From CAKVLS01 sp045651685 (lineage in GTDB: Bacteria > Bacillota > Clostridia > Christensenellales > UBA1242), in the NCBI GenBank assembly GCA_045651685.1, contig JAZRSV010000002.1, positions 1 to 8,034 of the forward strand: 8,034 nucleotides of DNA, given 5' to 3'. Of this stretch, positions 6,710 to 8,034 are shown piece by piece. The notes under the pieces were generated by a model, which saw nothing but the letters and a program-made list of their open reading frames with translations, was not told the origin of the DNA and searched no databases. Numbering within the stretch: the first letter of the stretch is position 1; each line of letters begins with the position of its first letter. Both the position numbers and the translations under genes were made by a program.

Positions 6710-7624
6710 TTAGAACTTATCTCCTACAAAAATAATTTCAGTACATAACATTATACCAAATTTTTTGTAAATAGTCTTTTTTATTTTGCAAATAATTCTA
6801 AAAACTTGACTACTTTTTGCTTTGTTTAAGTTTACTATAAAGCCACAATGTTTGGTCGAAACTTGTGCATCACCTATTTTTAGCCCTTTAAGGTTAAGTT
6901 TTTCTATTAAGATAGGTACAGCAACCCCATCTACTTTCTTAAAAACACTACCTGCGCTAGGCAGATTGTATGGTTGAAGCATCTTTTTTTTGTTAAAGTT
7001 GGCAAAACAAGTATTTTTTATAACATCGCCTGTACCATTTGTTAAGTTTAGCTTAATACTTGTTATGACAAAATGTTTGTCTTGAAAAAAACTTGTGCGA
7101 TAACCAAATAGTAGTTGCTCGTTGCTATAAACATAATCATTGTAGCCGTCAGTAAAAGATACACTGCAAACAACATCTTTTATCTCACCACCAAAACACC
7201 CAGCATTCATAACAACAGCGCCTGCTATAGTGCCAGGTATACCATACGACCACTCTAGCCCAGACAAATTGTTGTCCCATGCAAAACGGTTAAGCTCAAA
7301 CAGCCCAACACTTGCACCGCAAGTTATTGTAAAATTATCAGCCTCAATGTCAAAAAACTCTCCAGCCAAAGATATAAAAACCATATTTATCTTTTTTGAA
7401 CTAACCAGCAAATTAGAACCTTTGCCAATAACAAACCATTTTGCATTGTTATCATCACACACTTTTATTACTTGCTTTAGAGCTAATATTGTTTTTACAA
7501 CTATATACAGTTTAACAACTCCACCTATCTTAAATGTAGTTAAGTTTTTTGACAAATAATTTTTATAGATAACTATATCGTTATTTTTTTGCAATGTATT
7601 ATATATTTTTTCAAAATTTTTCAT
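6710..7624 (-). CDS. murB: UDP-N-acetylenolpyruvoylglucosamine reductase (MurB)
   Basis: FAD enzyme that uses NADPH to reduce UDP-GlcNAc-enolpyruvate to UDP-MurNAc, the second step of peptidoglycan precursor synthesis, in the cytoplasm. From the chosen ATG it has 304 residues, normal for MurB lacking the extra loop of the E. coli type. Seen (304-residue numbering): TTFKIGG (29-35), FAD-binding GKGSNLLV (67-74), GIPGTIAGAVVMNAG (128-142), FGYR (173-176, Arg176), PSAGSVFK (222-229, catalytic Ser226), GLKIGDAQVSTKHCGFIVN (247-265) and CTE (294-296, Glu296). Start choice: an in-frame ATG at 7657 would add 11 residues, but I prefer 7624. It gives the usual distance to the first FAD motif, GGGGTG lies just before it, and the added stretch overlaps the inverted repeats. 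An AAGGG before 7657 keeps that start possible. The stop lies 2 nt before the PHP gene. It is the first confident gene of the operon in this window. Confidence 0.94.
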   Translation of the reverse strand: MKNFEKIYNTLQKNNDIVIYKNYLSKNLTTFKIGGVVKLYIVVKTILALKQVIKVCDDNNAKWFVIGKGSNLLVSSKKINMVFISLAGEFFDIEADNFTITCGASVGLFELNRFAWDNNLSGLEWSYGIPGTIAGAVVMNAGCFGGEIKDVVCSVSFTDGYNDYVYSNEQLLFGYRTSFFQDKHFVITSIKLNLTNGTGDVIKNTCFANFNKKKMLQPYNLPSAGSVFKKVDGVAVPILIEKLNLKGLKIGDAQVSTKHCGFIVNLNKAKSSQVFRIICKIKKTIYKKFGIMLCTEIIFVGDKF

Positions 7625-7640
7625 AAAACACCCCACAATA

Positions 7641-7700
7641 TGCCAAAATTTGGCCATAAATTGCCCTTAAAATGGCAAAACTTATTTGTTTAGACAAATA
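7641..7700. repeat. Cluster of three short inverted repeats upstream of murB
   Basis: The gap between the 82-residue ORF and murB holds three neighbouring inverted repeats: TATTTGT/ACAAATA (7683-7689 with 7694-7700, 4-nt loop), TTGCC/GGCAA (7661-7665 with 7674-7678, 8-nt loop) and GCCAAA/TTTGGC (7642-7647 with 7649-7654, 1-nt centre). The first lies just past the stop of the small ORF and might act as a weak terminator or processing hairpin. The other two sit just before the preferred murB start and could be operator-like sites or hairpins in the mRNA leader. No convincing promoter is visible. The repeats are seen in the sequence; a function is inferred. Confidence 0.5.
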
Positions 7701-7712
7701 CTCGCCCAAATT

Positions 7713-7961
7713 CTACAAGCTATTGTTGCAGTGTTTAAGGTCATAAACATAGTCTACATAAGATATTATATTGTCGCTTTTTAACCAACAAAACTCTTTG
7801 CCATTATTAATAAAGTTTTTTGTTTGATACAAAATCTTAATGTCAACACGATATCTACTTTTGTCAAAAATAAAAAATGGCGCCAAAAACAAAAAGACAA
7901 TAACAGCTATTGTCAAGATAGTTTTTGCTAATATCTTTTTTGATTTTTTTTGTTTTTCCAT
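7713..7961 (-). CDS. Hypothetical small single-pass membrane protein (82 aa)
   Basis: An 82-residue ORF not recognised as any family. It has a basic N-terminus (residues 2-13, with Lys-rich 'KQKKSKK'), one hydrophobic helix (about 14-32, ending in 'APFFIF'), then about 50 polar residues with Cys58 and Cys78. By the positive-inside rule the tail would face outward, where the two cysteines could pair. Against it: the ATG has no Shine-Dalgarno site (the 19 bases before it are only A, T and one GC pair), it is the only ORF here ending in TAG, and it lies in very A/T-rich DNA where chance ORFs coding Phe, Ile and Lys are common. In favour: the layout of charge, helix and tail is protein-like, and the hairpin upstream at 7990-8019 separates it from whatever precedes. 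It could be the first gene of the murB operon or spurious. Confidence 0.45.
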   Translation of the reverse strand: MEKQKKSKKILAKTILTIAVIVFLFLAPFFIFDKSRYRVDIKILYQTKNFINNGKEFCWLKSDNIISYVDYVYDLKHCNNSL

Positions 7962-7989
7962 AATAATATATATGCAAAAATAGAAAATA

Positions 7990-8019
7990 AAAAAACTACA
8001 ATATTAGTTGTAGTTTTTT
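7990..8019. terminator. Intrinsic terminator hairpin, possibly bidirectional
   Basis: A 12-bp inverted repeat (7990-8001 with 8008-8019) has core ACTACAA/TTGTAGT, a 6-nt loop and A/T flanks that give a run of at least 7 T on either strand. On the minus strand it would end a transcript entering from the right, separating the murB operon from its upstream neighbour. On the plus strand no gene runs into it within the window. The transcript it serves cannot be decided here. Confidence 0.75.
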
Positions 8020-8034
8020 ATTGTTTATTAAGTT

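Noticed and set aside
7230..7559. Plus-strand 109-residue frame opposite murB
   Set aside because: It is antisense to the MurB FAD-binding motifs, with no ribosome binding site and no recognisable family.
7625..7657. The 11-residue N-terminal extension of MurB
   Set aside because: Not used as the start because it overlaps the inverted repeats and is not needed for a normal MurB length; kept only as an alternative.
1..8034. Possible reassignment of TGA, as in some reduced A/T-rich genomes
   Set aside because: No gene here ends in TGA, which raised the question, but the proteins are complete under the standard bacterial code and the tryptophan codon I checked (MurB FAWDNN) is TGG.
1..8034. 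CRISPR array, tRNA/rRNA, transposon, phage or defence system
   Set aside because: No regularly spaced repeats, no cloverleaf-like segments, no transposase or phage proteins; nearly all sequence is taken up by housekeeping genes.

Overview
This window carries a conserved low-G+C Gram-positive core-gene cluster, most like that of Clostridia or a close relative. The evidence is the strongly A/T-rich sequence, the AAGGAGA-type ribosome binding sites, the TAA-dominated stops, and WhiA next to MurB and a PHP hydrolase with dnaE-pfkA downstream. A small plus-strand protein looks like a family I remember mainly from clostridial genomes. MurB implies a peptidoglycan wall, which argues against a wall-less Mollicute. 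I cannot name the species.

Layout: a short plus-strand gene (24-284, unknown function) meets a long minus-strand gene run at a symmetric hairpin that can terminate transcription from both sides (292-327). Read in transcription order from right to left, the minus strand holds: a hairpin/terminator (7990-8019); a doubtful 82-residue membrane ORF (7713-7961); a 60-bp stretch rich in inverted repeats (7641-7700); murB (to 6710); a stand-alone PHP-family metallohydrolase (5919-6707); whiA (4948-5919); dnaE, the DNA polymerase III alpha subunit (1302-4931); and pfkA, phosphofructokinase (329-1291).

The five large genes are spaced 2 nt, -1 nt, 16 nt and 10 nt apart. PHP and whiA share a TAATG, and the pfkA ribosome binding site begins inside the dnaE stop codon. 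They are therefore very probably one operon joining cell-wall precursor synthesis (MurB), a division/chromosome regulator (WhiA), replication (DnaE) and glycolysis (PfkA). Compared with the usual clostridial order, rapZ and yvcK are missing between the PHP gene and whiA, and pyk is missing after pfkA.

No CRISPR array, tRNA, rRNA, transposon or defence system is visible. The window is mostly ordinary housekeeping sequence. The most notable point is the phosphofructokinase. It aligns without gaps to remembered E. coli PfkA and keeps the catalytic aspartates. However, it has lost most of the basic residues of the allosteric effector site and has changes at two fructose-6-phosphate contacts and at the glycine that helps separate ATP- from PPi-dependent enzymes. 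Secondary points are an intact nine-ligand PHP site in DnaE, a WhiA with a longer linker that lacks the usual Gly-Gly, and the inverted-repeat cluster before murB.
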